Assembly: GCF_036226665.1 (NCBI RefSeq)
Contig: NZ_CP109007.1
Span: 5,823,501 to 5,887,500 of the forward strand
DNA length: 64,000 bases
Origin: Streptomyces sp. NBC_00691
GTDB lineage: Bacteria; Actinomycetota; Actinomycetes; Streptomycetales; Streptomycetaceae
Direction of reading: 5' to 3'
Part shown: piece by piece, positions 46,842 to 56,200 of the stretch
How the letters are laid out: every line of letters starts with the position of its first letter
How positions within the stretch are numbered: the first letter of the stretch is position 1
The notes under the pieces: model-generated
Told to the model about the DNA's origin: nothing
Database searches by the model: none
What the model saw: only the letters and a program-made list of their open reading frames with translations
Position numbers and translations under genes: made by a program

Positions 46842-47129
46842 ATGACCACTGCGGTCAATTACGACACCGTGACGCAGGCGGCGGCCGACACCCGCCTGAC
46901 CTCCACCACCCTCACCCAGAAGCTCGACGACCTCATGGCCGAGGTCAACCGCGTCGCCAACAACTGGGAGGGTGAGGCCAAGATCGCGTACCGCGAGACC
47001 CAGGACCGCCTGACCCGCGACATGGCCGGCATGAACCAGGACCTGGCGCGCATCGCCCAGCTCCTCGACGAGTCGGTCATCGGCTACCAGGACACCGACC
47101 GGGGCAACGCCGCCCGGTTCCGCATGTGA
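46842..47129 (+). CDS. esxA: WXG100 family protein (second of the pair)
   Basis: A 95-residue WXG100 protein with WEG near residue 44 and a C-terminal YQDTD, a match to the YxxxD/E secretion motif that is missing from its partner. It is 48 bp from the first gene with its own AGGAG ribosome binding site, and is followed by a strong terminator. It probably forms the secreted heterodimer with the preceding protein. Confidence 0.9.
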   Translation: MTTAVNYDTVTQAAADTRLTSTTLTQKLDDLMAEVNRVANNWEGEAKIAYRETQDRLTRDMAGMNQDLARIAQLLDESVIGYQDTDRGNAARFRM

Positions 47130-47147
47130 CATCCCGCGGACGTACAT

Positions 47148-47183
47148 GAGGGGGTGGCCCGTCTCCGGACGGGCCACCCCCTC
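47148..47183 (+). terminator. Terminator after the WXG100 pair
   Basis: A perfect 16-bp stem (GAGGGGGTGGCCCGTC and complement) with tetraloop TCCG, 18 bp after the stop. It also sits 15 bp past the end of the convergent DUF397 gene, so it may serve both. Confidence 0.9.
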
Positions 47184-47198
47184 ACGCGTGTCCGGGAG

Positions 47199-47492
47199 CT
47201 ACCGCAGGTCGAACTCGCCGTCCCTGGCCCCGAGGACGAACGCGTCCCACTCGGCCTTCGTGTACCGGAGCACCGTGTCCTTGTCGAGGGACGAACGCAT
47301 CGCCACCGCCCCCTCGGGCAGCCGGGCGATCTCCACGCGCTCCTCGTCCGGGCTCGTCCCGGGAGCGCCCTCCCACACGACGCCGGAGATGTCGAGCGCG
47401 TACAGCTCGTCCTTCTGACGCTGCTTCTCGGCGGCCAGAGCGGCGTCCGCGGCGCCGTCGGCCCCGGTCGTCCTCGTGTCTGCGTCGGTCAT
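47199..47492 (-). CDS. bldB: DUF397 protein, likely the developmental regulator BldB
   Basis: A 97-residue protein ending LPEGAVAMRSSLDKDTVLRYTKAEWDAFVLGARDGEFDL, the DUF397 pattern, after an acidic, Ala-rich N-terminus. BldB of S. coelicolor is a DUF397-type protein of similar size required for aerial growth, antibiotic production and catabolite control. It is encoded at this same ESX location. Identity as BldB is inferred from synteny and size because DUF397 proteins are numerous in Streptomyces. The 14-bp hairpin at 47513 stands just upstream of its start. Confidence 0.8.
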   Translation of the reverse strand: MTDADTRTTGADGAADAALAAEKQRQKDELYALDISGVVWEGAPGTSPDEERVEIARLPEGAVAMRSSLDKDTVLRYTKAEWDAFVLGARDGEFDLR

Positions 47493-47512
47493 CGGCGCGT
47501 TCCCTTCGCGGT

Positions 47513-47552
47513 GGTACGGCGGTCCCTCCCACAGTAGTGGGACCGCCGTACC
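47513..47552 (-). terminator. Strong hairpin between eccC and bldB
   Basis: A perfect 14-bp stem (GGTACGGCGGTCCC with GGGACCGCCGTACC) and a 12-nt loop. It lies 40 bp beyond the eccC stop and only 21 bp before the bldB ATG, so it would end eccC transcripts or control entry into bldB. Confidence 0.72.
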
Positions 47553-47591
47553 CGGTCGGCGGGAATGCCCCCGCCCGTCCGGCCCGCTCCG

Positions 47592-50500
47592 TCAGTGCTG
47601 TTCCGGCAGCCAGCCCAGCTGCACCAGCGGCGCGCCCCGCTTCCGCGACACGAACGTGCCCCGGCCCGGAGGCATCGGCCGCGCCCGGACGTTGCCGAGG
47701 ATGTCGCCCTCCTGCGGATCGCCGGAGAGGATCACGCCCTGCGCGCCCAGCTCCTTCACGCGCTGCATGAACGGCTCGTACATCGCCCGGGAGGCGCCAC
47801 CGGCGCTGCGCGCCACGATGAACCGGATGCCGACGTCCCGCGCGAACGGCAGGTTCTCCACCAGGGCCGCCAGCGGGTTCCCCGAGTTGGTCGCCACCAG
47901 CTCGAAGTCGTCGACCAGCACGTACAGTTGCGGACCCGTCCACCAGCTGCGGTCGCGCAGCTGCTGCGGTGTGATGTCGGGCTTGGGCGCCCGCTTCGTC
48001 ATCACCGTGTTGATCGCCTCCATGTGCATCTGCATGGCGGAGGCCATCGGCGCGTACTCCAGGAGGTGCGAGGGCGCGACCGCCTCCAGCATCGTCCGGC
48101 GGTAGTCGCCCACCACGATCCGCGCCTGCTCCGGCGTGTAGCGCTCGCACAGCTGCTTGGCGATGAGCCGCAGCAGCGCCGTCTTGCCGGACTCGCTCTC
48201 GCCGAAGATCAGGAAGAACGGGTCGGACTCGAAGTCGACGAACACCGGCTCCAGGTTCGTCTCGTCGATGCCGATCGCGATGCCGTGCTGCGGGTACTCG
48301 AAGCCCTTCGGCAGCCGCTCCGCGGGCAGCTTGCGCGGCAGCAGCCGAACCGCCGGCGCCGGAGCCCCGGTCCAGGACGCCTGTACCGACCGTACGAAGG
48401 CAGCCGTGCCGTCCGACAGGTCGGCGCCCGAGCTCGATCCGTCGATCCGCGGCAGCGCGCCCATGAAGTGCAGCTTCTCGGGCACCTGGCCGCGGCCCGG
48501 GACACCGGGCGGCACGTTCGCCGCGACCTTGCGGTCGAACTCGGAGTCCATGACGTCACCGAGCCGCAGTTCGAGCCGGCCCAGCATCTGGTCCTTCAGC
48601 GCCGCGCGCACCTCCATGTACCGGGAGGCGGTGATCACCACGTGGATGCCGTAGCCGAGACCGCGCGCGGCGATGTCGGAGACGATCGGCTCCAGCACGT
48701 CGTAGTCGTTGCGGAAACCGCCCCAGCCGTCCACTACCAGGAAGACGTCGCCCCAGGCCTCGCCGGGCAGCTCGCCCGCGGCCCGCTTGCGCCGGTAGGT
48801 CGCGATCGAGTCGATGGAGTGCGAGCGGAAGAACTCCTCGCGCCGGTTCAGGACGCCCATCACCTCGGCGACCGTACGCCGCACCCGCTCCGGGTCCAGG
48901 CGCGACGCCACTCCGCCGACGTGCGGCAGGTCGGCGAGCGACACCATGCCGCCGCCACCGAAGTCCAGGCAGTAGAACTGCACCTCGGCCGGGGTGTGGG
49001 TGAGCGCGAACGAGGAGATGAGCGTGCGCATGATCGTCGACTTGCCGGACTGCGGACCACCCACCACCATCATGTGGCCCGCCGCACCGGAGAAGTCCCG
49101 GTACAGCACCTCGCGGCGCTGCTCGAACGGCTTGTCGATGAGGCCGAGCGGCACCGTGAGCCCGCCCTGACGCGTGTACTCGGTCGCCGTCAGCCCCCGG
49201 TCCGCGGTCTGCGCGAGCCCCGGGAGCAGCTGGTCGAGCGACGGCGCCTGGTCGAGCGGCGGCAGCCACACCTGGTGAGCGGGCACGCCCTGGCCCTCCA
49301 GCCGGCGCACGATCACGTCGAGGACGGTGTCCGCGAGCGCGTCGTCCTCCTCCGCCCGCTGCTGCGCGAGGTACGCCGGGTCCGGGGCCGCGTACACGAC
49401 GGGCACCGGCGCCGCGGTGAACAGCGCGGGACGCCGCTCCACCGGCATGTGCCCGATCTCCAGCCGCGGCCCGCCCGTCCGGTAGGTGCCCGAGACGTAC
49501 GCCGCCTTGAAGCGGGTCATCTCGTCCGTGCCGAACTTCAGATAGCCCGAACCCGGCACCGAGGGCAGGTGGTACGCGTCCGGCACACCGATCGCCGTAC
49601 GCGACTCCGCCGCCGAGAAGGTCCGCAGACCGATCCGGTACGAGAGGTACGTGTCCAGGCCGCGCAGCTTGCCCTCCTCCAGGCGCTGCGAGGCGAGCAG
49701 CAGATGCACACCCAGGGAGCGGCCGATCCGGCCGATCTGGATGAACATGTCGATGAAGTCCGGCTTGGCGGTGAGGAGTTCGGAGAACTCGTCGATCACG
49801 AGCACCAGCGAGGCGAGCGGTTCCAGCGGGGCGCCCGCCGCGCGCGCCTTCTCGTAGTCGTGGATGTTGGCGTAGTTGCCGGCCGACCGCAGCAGCTCCT
49901 GCCGTCGCTGCAGCTCACCACGGATCGCGTCACCCATGCGGTCCACGAGCGTCAGGTCGTCCGACAGGTTGGTGATGACCGCCGCCACGTGCGGCATCTG
50001 CGACATGCCCGCGAAGGTCGCACCGCCCTTGAAGTCCGCGAGGACGAAGTTCAGCGTCTCCGAGGAGTGCGTCACCGCGAGACCGAGCACCAGCGTCCGC
50101 AGCAGCTCCGACTTTCCGGAACCCGTGGCGCCCACGCACAGACCGTGCGGGCCCATGCCCTCCTGCGCGGCCTCCTTGAGGTCGAGCATGACCGGCTGGC
50201 CGTCCTCGCCGACACCGATCGGCACCCGGAGGCGCTCGGCCACCGAACGGGGCCGCCAGGTCCGCGCCACGTCCACCGACGCCGCGTCGCCCAGGTTCAG
50301 CAGATCCGTGAAGTCCAGATTGGCGAGCAGCGGCTCGTCGTCGTCCCCGCCGCCCATCTTCAGCGGGGCCAGCTGACGGGCCAGCGCCTCCGCGGCCGGC
50401 AGCGAAATACCGTCCGGCAGACCCTCGTACGCGAAACCCCCACCCGACTCCAGCCGCAGCCGGCCCGGCCGTACGACCACCGAGAGGCCACCGCGCGGCT

Positions 50501-51560
50501 CGTCGAGGTCACCGGAGACGACCTCCACGATCGTCACGCCCTGCAGGCCCTCGGCCGCCGCGAGCAGCGAGTCCGGCGGCACCAGACCACCGCGGGTGGA
50601 GTCGGAGTCCAGGACCACGACCACGTGCGGCTGGTCGAGCACCGGCTGGTTCTCCCGGGAGAACCGCGGCCGGCCGTCCAGCTTCGAGCGGACCAACTGC
50701 TCCAGCTCAGCGAGGTCGTCGCCGAACAGACGCTTCGTACCCGCCCCGTCGACCTGCCCCGGCACCTGTGTGTGCGGAAGCCACTTCGTCCAGTCCCAGC
50801 GCTCCTGCGCCGGACGGGCGGCGACCACCGCGAGCATCAGGTCCTCGGGGGAGTGCAGGGTCACCAGCTGCGTCACCAGCGCCCGCGCCGCCGCCTGCGC
50901 CGACTCCGGCTCACCGGAGACCGTCACGTGGTAGAACGCCCGCATCGAGACGGCCATCGGCAGCCCGTCCAGCGTGCCGTGCACCGCGAGGAACTGCTGC
51001 ATCGCACCCGCGCACAGCGGCTCCAGCTCGTCCACCGGAGCCGTGTCCGGCGCCACGAGCGGCGTCGCCAACTGCTGCGCCCCGAGCCCTATCCGCGCCT
51101 GCCCGAAGTCGTGGTCGCCGACCCGGCGTTCCCACACCCGGGAGCCCTCGGCCACGACCGACCACAACTGCTCCGGCGACGGGTGCAGATACAACTGCGC
51201 GTCCCGCTGCTTGTGGGCCGTGCGCCGGACCGTACGCCGGGTCTGCGCGAGGTATTTGAGGTAGTCGCGGCGGACATCGGACATTTGCCCCTGCGTACCG
51301 CGACGGAATCTCACGAACTGGGCGACGGCCATCGCGACCGTCGAGGCGAGCATCAGCGTGCCCATGATCCGCATGATCGGCGACGGCGTCATGAAGAAGA
51401 ACACCACCGAGGAACCCATGCCGAGCATCGGCAGGAGCTGCATCAACGCCGACTCCTGCTGTCCCCGCGGGAGTTCCGGCGGAGACTCCAGGACCAGTTC
51501 CCCACCGGGCACTTCCGGCGGAAGAGACCTCGGCGGGCGTTTGACGACGATCTGGCTCAC
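47592..51560 (-). CDS. eccC: Type VII secretion ATPase EccC (EccCa-EccCb fused)
   Basis: A 1322-residue FtsK/SpoIIIE-type motor. An N-terminal part with two spans (around 40-75; MLGMGSSVVFFF, IMGTLMLASTVAMAVAQF) is followed by an EccC-N domain. Three ATPase domains then occur, with Walker A GATGSGKS (about 477), GGPQSGKS (about 835) and GESESGKT (about 1122). Walker B of the second is VVDGWGG, where the usual second acid is Gly. It is one chain, unlike the split EccCa/Cb of ESX-1. The GTG start (51560) is preferred over long in-frame extension; a GAGGG lies about 12 bp away. It is divergent from eccD. Confidence 0.94.
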   Translation of the reverse strand: MSQIVVKRPPRSLPPEVPGGELVLESPPELPRGQQESALMQLLPMLGMGSSVVFFFMTPSPIMRIMGTLMLASTVAMAVAQFVRFRRGTQGQMSDVRRDYLKYLAQTRRTVRRTAHKQRDAQLYLHPSPEQLWSVVAEGSRVWERRVGDHDFGQARIGLGAQQLATPLVAPDTAPVDELEPLCAGAMQQFLAVHGTLDGLPMAVSMRAFYHVTVSGEPESAQAAARALVTQLVTLHSPEDLMLAVVAARPAQERWDWTKWLPHTQVPGQVDGAGTKRLFGDDLAELEQLVRSKLDGRPRFSRENQPVLDQPHVVVVLDSDSTRGGLVPPDSLLAAAEGLQGVTIVEVVSGDLDEPRGGLSVVVRPGRLRLESGGGFAYEGLPDGISLPAAEALARQLAPLKMGGGDDDEPLLANLDFTDLLNLGDAASVDVARTWRPRSVAERLRVPIGVGEDGQPVMLDLKEAAQEGMGPHGLCVGATGSGKSELLRTLVLGLAVTHSSETLNFVLADFKGGATFAGMSQMPHVAAVITNLSDDLTLVDRMGDAIRGELQRRQELLRSAGNYANIHDYEKARAAGAPLEPLASLVLVIDEFSELLTAKPDFIDMFIQIGRIGRSLGVHLLLASQRLEEGKLRGLDTYLSYRIGLRTFSAAESRTAIGVPDAYHLPSVPGSGYLKFGTDEMTRFKAAYVSGTYRTGGPRLEIGHMPVERRPALFTAAPVPVVYAAPDPAYLAQQRAEEDDALADTVLDVIVRRLEGQGVPAHQVWLPPLDQAPSLDQLLPGLAQTADRGLTATEYTRQGGLTVPLGLIDKPFEQRREVLYRDFSGAAGHMMVVGGPQSGKSTIMRTLISSFALTHTPAEVQFYCLDFGGGGMVSLADLPHVGGVASRLDPERVRRTVAEVMGVLNRREEFFRSHSIDSIATYRRKRAAGELPGEAWGDVFLVVDGWGGFRNDYDVLEPIVSDIAARGLGYGIHVVITASRYMEVRAALKDQMLGRLELRLGDVMDSEFDRKVAANVPPGVPGRGQVPEKLHFMGALPRIDGSSSGADLSDGTAAFVRSVQASWTGAPAPAVRLLPRKLPAERLPKGFEYPQHGIAIGIDETNLEPVFVDFESDPFFLIFGESESGKTALLRLIAKQLCERYTPEQARIVVGDYRRTMLEAVAPSHLLEYAPMASAMQMHMEAINTVMTKRAPKPDITPQQLRDRSWWTGPQLYVLVDDFELVATNSGNPLAALVENLPFARDVGIRFIVARSAGGASRAMYEPFMQRVKELGAQGVILSGDPQEGDILGNVRARPMPPGRGTFVSRKRGAPLVQLGWLPEQH

Positions 51561-51693
51561 CGGCGCATCAATCCCTCGTTGGAGGCGGGCTCGTGGCGGG
51601 AGCATCCGCCCGGCACCCCTGTCGGCAGCCGGGCACACGGACTTCCCCCATGGGACGGCGATCCTACTTGCAGCCCTCACCCGCCGTCCCCGG

Positions 51694-51699
51694 TAGGGT
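51694..51699 (+). promoter_or_regulatory. Possible -10 box of eccD
   Basis: TAGGGT lies 45 bp before the eccD GTG, in the 183-bp eccC/eccD divergent region. A TTGCAG lies 20 bp upstream, a non-ideal spacing. Confidence 0.35.
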
Positions 51700-51743
51700 G
51701 GCGCGCGCATCGTGCGCAACCGCGAATCAGGGGGTCCAGACAC

Positions 51744-53222
51744 GTGAGTACGACCGCAGCGACCGGTTTCTGCCGCGTCACCGTCGTGGCGCCGGACAGT
51801 CGCATCGACGTCGCGCTCCCCGAGGACATCGCCGTCGCCGACGTCTACCCGGAGATCCTGCGCCTCACCGGACAGACACAGCCCGCCGGGACGCCCACGG
51901 GCTACCACCTGGTCCGCCGGGACGGATCCGTCCTCGACGGGGCCCGCACCCTCGCGGCCCAGCAGGTCCTCGACGGCGAGGTGCTCTCCCTGCGCCCGTT
52001 CGCCCAGTCCCTGCCGCCGGCCGTCTACGACGACGTGTCCGACGCCGTCGCCTCCGCCGTCACCCGTGACCGGCACCTGTGGAGCGACGAGCTGCTGCGC
52101 GGCGCCGGACTCCTCGGCGGAGTGCTGCTCCTCGTCCTGATGGGCTTCGTGCTCTGGTTCGCCGACCCGGTCCGGCACGACATGCACAGCCTGCCCGGGA
52201 TCATCGCGGGCGCCGCCGGATTCCTCCTCACCGCCTTCGCGGGAGTACGCGCCCGCGTGTACGGCGACCGGGCCACCGCCGTCGCCCTCGGCCTGGGCGC
52301 GCTGCCGCTGCTGCTCATCGCCGGCTCCGGCATCGTCGGCCCCGACGCCGGCCAGGGACCCGGCCGCCTCCAGTTCCTGCTGGGCTGCGTCACCGTCCTG
52401 GTCGCCTCGGTCGCGCTCGTCGCGCTCACCCCCAGCGGCGACGCACCCTTCGTCGCCGCCACCTTCCTCGCCACCGTCGGCACCCTCGCGACCTTCGCGG
52501 CGATCCTCACCGAGTCCACCGCCACCGAGACGGCCGCCGCCTGCGCCCCCGTCGCCATCGGCCTCGTCGCCTTCCTTCCTGGTCTCTCCGCCCGCTTCGC
52601 CCGGCTCCCCATCGGCTACGCCGCCCCCCGCAGCGCCGCCGACGACGAGTTCCACGGCGACCCGCAGCAGCCGTCCGGCGACGACCACCAGCCCGTCGAC
52701 GGCGAGCGCATCGCGCTCCAGGCCCGCCGCGGCCACGAGATGCTCCTCGGCCTCGTCGGCGGCTGCGCCGCGGTCGTCGTCGGCTCCGCCGCGGTCCTCG
52801 GCTTCGCCGGAAACGTCTGGGGCCAGCTCCTCGCCCTCGCCGCCGGCCTGGCGATGCTGCTGCGCGCCCGCCTCTTCCGCTACACCTCGCAGGTCGTCTG
52901 CGTCCTGGTCGCCGGCATCGCCGCCATCGCGCTGCTCGTCCTCGGCCTCTCCCTGAACCCGCCGGCGGACCTGGTCAAGGACCTCCTCATGTACGGCGAC
53001 CGGGGCGGCCTCGACATCCGTACGATCTGGCTCACCGCGTCCGTCGCCGCCGGAGCCGCGCTGATCACCGCGATCGGCCTGATCATCCCGAGGAAGGGCC
53101 TCTCCCCGTTCTGGGGCCGCCTCCTCGACCTCGCCGAGGGCTTCGTCCTGCTCTCCCTGGTCCCGCTCTGCCTCGCCGTCCTCGACGTCTTCTCCACCGT
53201 CCGGTCCTTGACCAGCAAGTAG
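51744..53222 (+). CDS. eccD: Type VII secretion integral membrane protein EccD
   Basis: A 492-residue channel component. Residues 1-90 form a YukD/ubiquitin-like domain (CRVTVVAPDSRIDVALPEDIAVADVYPEIL). About eleven membrane spans follow, with an acidic loop around residues 296-325 (DDEFHGDPQQPSGDDHQPVDGE). The start is GTG 51744 with GGGGG 9 bp upstream. EccD is the largest membrane part of the ESX pore and pairs with EccC, divergently transcribed. Confidence 0.92.
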   Translation: MSTTAATGFCRVTVVAPDSRIDVALPEDIAVADVYPEILRLTGQTQPAGTPTGYHLVRRDGSVLDGARTLAAQQVLDGEVLSLRPFAQSLPPAVYDDVSDAVASAVTRDRHLWSDELLRGAGLLGGVLLLVLMGFVLWFADPVRHDMHSLPGIIAGAAGFLLTAFAGVRARVYGDRATAVALGLGALPLLLIAGSGIVGPDAGQGPGRLQFLLGCVTVLVASVALVALTPSGDAPFVAATFLATVGTLATFAAILTESTATETAAACAPVAIGLVAFLPGLSARFARLPIGYAAPRSAADDEFHGDPQQPSGDDHQPVDGERIALQARRGHEMLLGLVGGCAAVVVGSAAVLGFAGNVWGQLLALAAGLAMLLRARLFRYTSQVVCVLVAGIAAIALLVLGLSLNPPADLVKDLLMYGDRGGLDIRTIWLTASVAAGAALITAIGLIIPRKGLSPFWGRLLDLAEGFVLLSLVPLCLAVLDVFSTVRSLTSK

Positions 53223-53403
53223 AGGTCTGCTCCGGGGGCGCTCCGGCGAGCTGGTACGCTGTGTGACGGCCGTTTGTGTACGCGCTCCCGGAATCCTCTG
53301 GAAGCTGCGCCCATCGGACCTTCGCCCGTCGAGTCACGGAAGCTTCCCCTGAGATCAAGACCAGGGGCACTCACGGGCGCACGAATACCTAGAGGAGATC
53401 CGC

Positions 53404-53694
53404 GTGGCTCTCGACGCCGCTGTCAAGAAGCAGATCATGACCGAGTTCGGCACCAAGGAGGGCGACACCGGCTCCCCCGAGGTCCAGGTCGCCATGCTGT
53501 CCCGTCGCATCTCGGACCTGACCGAGCACCTCAAGCAGCACAAGCACGACCACCACTCCCGTCGTGGTCTGCTCATCCTGGTCGGCCAGCGCCGCCGCCT
53601 GCTGCAGTACCTGGCCAAGAAGGACATCGCGCGCTTCCGTACGCTCGTCGACCGGCTCGGCATCCGCCGCGGTGCGGCCGGCGGCGCCAAGTAA
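53404..53694 (+). CDS. rpsO: 30S ribosomal protein S15
   Basis: A 96-residue protein, near full family length, with ALDAAVKKQIMTEFGTKEGDTGSPEVQVAMLSRRI and the RRGLLILVGQRRRLLQYL core binding 16S rRNA. The GTG start has GAGGAG upstream. The 181-bp leader (53223-53403) is long and contains several short repeats. S15 often autoregulates through its leader, but no specific structure was identified here. Confidence 0.97.
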   Translation: MALDAAVKKQIMTEFGTKEGDTGSPEVQVAMLSRRISDLTEHLKQHKHDHHSRRGLLILVGQRRRLLQYLAKKDIARFRTLVDRLGIRRGAAGGAK

Positions 53695-53704
53695 GTCGCC
53701 GTTG

Positions 53705-53740
53705 AGGGAGCGGTTCCCCCTTTCAGGGGGCCGCTCCCTT
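53705..53740 (+). terminator. rpsO-pnp intergenic hairpin
   Basis: A 13-bp G/C-rich stem with a TT bulge (GGGAGCGG-TT-CCCCC with GGGGG-CCGCTCCC) and a short T run. In S. coelicolor such a rpsO-pnp hairpin is a partial terminator and RNase III target that regulates pnp. Confidence 0.75.
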
Positions 53741-53749
53741 TGCTGTACG

Positions 53750-53778
53750 TGCACAAAGTGCGCATCGGCCCGTAGGCT
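53750..53778 (+). promoter_or_regulatory. Candidate pnp promoter
   Basis: TGCACA (53750-53755) and TAGGCT (53773-53778) with 17-bp spacing, inside the 283-bp gap between rpsO and pnp. This would give a pnp leader of about 190 nt. Confidence 0.45.
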
Positions 53779-53977
53779 GGTCGCACAACCCCCATAACGA
53801 CGAGCGAGGAGCCGCCGGCTCGCCGCCGGTCCTCGGTAGTGGCCCCCGGAACGAATCCCCGGGTGCTTCGATCGAAGACCGGCCAGCACCCGAGGCGCGC
53901 TTCTCCGCCACCGTCGCACACCGTCCCCGGCCACACGGGCCCCGGACGCAAAGACGAACACGTAGGAGAAACCGCTA

Positions 53978-56200
53978 GTGGAGAACGAGACCCACTACGC
54001 CGAGGCCGTCATCGACAACGGCGCCTTCGGTACCCGCACCATCCGCTTCGAGACCGGCCGTCTGGCCAAGCAGGCCGCCGGCTCCGCCGTCGCCTACCTG
54101 GACGACGACACGATGGTCCTTTCGGCGACCACCGCCTCGAAGCGCCCCAAGGACCAGCTCGACTTCTTCCCCCTCACGGTGGACGTCGAGGAGCGGCAGT
54201 ACGCGGCCGGCAAGATCCCCGGCTCCTTCTTCCGCCGGGAGGGCCGCCCCTCCGAGGACGCGATCCTCACCTGCCGCCTGATCGACCGCCCGCTGCGCCC
54301 CTCCTTCAAGAAGGGCCTGCGCAACGAGATCCAGATCGTCGAGACGATCATGGCGCTCAACCCCGACCACCTGTACGACGTGGTCGCGATCAACGCCGCC
54401 TCGGCGTCCACGATCCTGGCGGGCCTGCCCTTCTCCGGCCCCATCGGCGCCACCCGCGTCGCCCTGATCAAGGGCCAGTGGGTCGCCTTCCCGACGCACA
54501 CCGAGCTCGAGGACGCCGTCTTCGACATGGTGGTCGCCGGTCGCGTCCTGGAGGACGGCGACGTCGCGATCATGATGGTCGAGGCCGAGGCCACCGAGAA
54601 GACGATCGAGCTCGTCAAGGGCGGCGCCGAGGCGCCGACCGAGGAGGTCGTCGCCGCCGGTCTCGAGGCCGCGAAGCCCTTCATCAAGACCCTCTGCAAG
54701 GCCCAGTCGGACCTCGCCGCCAAGGCCGCCAAGCCCACCGGCGAGTTCCCGGTCTTCCTGGACTACCAGGACGACGTCCTGGAGGCGCTCACCGCCGCCG
54801 TCAAGGGTGAGCTCTCCAAGGCGCTCACCATCGCCGGCAAGCAGGAGCGCGAGGCCGAGCTCGACCGCATCAAGGAGCTCGCCGCCGAGAAGCTCCTCCC
54901 GGCCTTCGAGGGCCGCGAGAAGGAGATCTCGGGCGCCTACCGCGCGCTGACCAAGAAGCTGGTCCGCGAGCGCGTCATCAAGGACAAGGTCCGCATCGAC
55001 GGCCGTGGCCTCACGGACATCCGTACGCTCGCGGCCGAGGTCGAGGCCATCCCGCGCGTGCACGGCTCGGCGCTGTTCGAGCGTGGCGAGACCCAGATCC
55101 TGGGCGTCACCACCCTCAACATGCTCCGCATGGAGCAGCAGCTGGACACCCTCTCCCCGGTGACCCGCAAGCGCTACATGCACAACTACAACTTCCCGCC
55201 GTACTCCGTCGGTGAGACCGGCCGCGTGGGCTCGCCCAAGCGCCGCGAGATCGGCCACGGCGCCCTCGCCGAGCGCGCCATCGTGCCGGTCCTGCCGACC
55301 CGCGAGGAGTTCCCCTACGCGATCCGTCAGGTGTCCGAGGCCCTCGGCTCCAACGGCTCGACGTCGATGGGCTCGGTCTGCGCCTCCACCATGTCGCTGC
55401 TGAACGCCGGTGTGCCGCTCAAGGCCGCCGTCGCCGGTATCGCCATGGGTCTGATCTCCGAGGAGATCGACGGCCAGACGCACTACGTCGCCCTCACCGA
55501 CATCCTCGGTGCGGAGGACGCCTTCGGCGACATGGACTTCAAGGTCGCCGGCACGAAGCAGTTCGTGACCGCGCTCCAGCTCGACACCAAGCTCGACGGC
55601 ATCCCCGCCTCGGTCCTGGCCGCCGCGCTGAAGCAGGCCCGCGACGCGCGTCTGCACATCCTCGACGTGATGAACGAGGCGATCGACGTTCCGGACGAGA
55701 TGTCCCCGAACGCGCCGCGCATCATCACCGTCAAGATCCCGGTGGACAAGATCGGTGAGGTCATCGGCCCCAAGGGCAAGATGATCAACCAGATCCAGGA
55801 GGACACCGGCGCCGAGATCACGATCGAGGACGACGGCACCATCTACATCGGTGCCCAGCAGGGCTCGCAGGCCGAGGCCGCCCGCGCCACGATCAACGGC
55901 ATCGCCAACCCGACCATGCCTGAGGTCGGCGAGCGCTACCTGGGTACGGTCGTCAAGACCACCACCTTCGGTGCCTTCGTCTCCCTGCTCCCGGGCAAGG
56001 ACGGCCTGCTGCACATCTCGCAGATCCGCAAGCTCGCCGGTGGCAAGCGCGTGGAGAACGTCGAGGACGTGCTCGCGATCGGCTCCAAGGTCCAGGTCGA
56101 GATCGCCGAGATCGACCAGCGCGGCAAGCTGTCCCTGATCCCCGTGATCGCGGACGACGAGAACGCCGCCGCCGACGACAAGGGCGACACCGACCAGTGA
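53978..56200 (+). CDS. pnp: Polyribonucleotide nucleotidyltransferase (PNPase)
   Basis: A 740-residue 3'-5' phosphorolytic exonuclease that in Streptomyces also adds 3' tails. Two RNase PH domains (first about 1-220, second about 330-560 with GRGLTDIRTLAAEVEAIPRVHGSALF and SMGSVCASTMSLLNAG), a KH domain (TVKIPVDKIGEVIGPKGKMINQI) and a C-terminal S1 domain (TFGAFVSLLPGKDGLLHISQI) occur in order. The start is GTG 53978 with GTAGGAG. Its last codons overlap the next gene (GTGA). Confidence 0.97.
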   Translation: MENETHYAEAVIDNGAFGTRTIRFETGRLAKQAAGSAVAYLDDDTMVLSATTASKRPKDQLDFFPLTVDVEERQYAAGKIPGSFFRREGRPSEDAILTCRLIDRPLRPSFKKGLRNEIQIVETIMALNPDHLYDVVAINAASASTILAGLPFSGPIGATRVALIKGQWVAFPTHTELEDAVFDMVVAGRVLEDGDVAIMMVEAEATEKTIELVKGGAEAPTEEVVAAGLEAAKPFIKTLCKAQSDLAAKAAKPTGEFPVFLDYQDDVLEALTAAVKGELSKALTIAGKQEREAELDRIKELAAEKLLPAFEGREKEISGAYRALTKKLVRERVIKDKVRIDGRGLTDIRTLAAEVEAIPRVHGSALFERGETQILGVTTLNMLRMEQQLDTLSPVTRKRYMHNYNFPPYSVGETGRVGSPKRREIGHGALAERAIVPVLPTREEFPYAIRQVSEALGSNGSTSMGSVCASTMSLLNAGVPLKAAVAGIAMGLISEEIDGQTHYVALTDILGAEDAFGDMDFKVAGTKQFVTALQLDTKLDGIPASVLAAALKQARDARLHILDVMNEAIDVPDEMSPNAPRIITVKIPVDKIGEVIGPKGKMINQIQEDTGAEITIEDDGTIYIGAQQGSQAEAARATINGIANPTMPEVGERYLGTVVKTTTFGAFVSLLPGKDGLLHISQIRKLAGGKRVENVEDVLAIGSKVQVEIAEIDQRGKLSLIPVIADDENAAADDKGDTDQ

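Noticed and set aside
47565..51743. Long plus-strand frame joined to eccD
   Set aside because: It lies antisense to the whole of eccC; EccD homology begins only at the GTG at 51744.
51561..52736. N-terminal extension of eccC to 52736
   Set aside because: It is antisense to eccD and has no EccC homology; the conserved start SQIVVKRPPRSLPPE follows the GTG at 51560.
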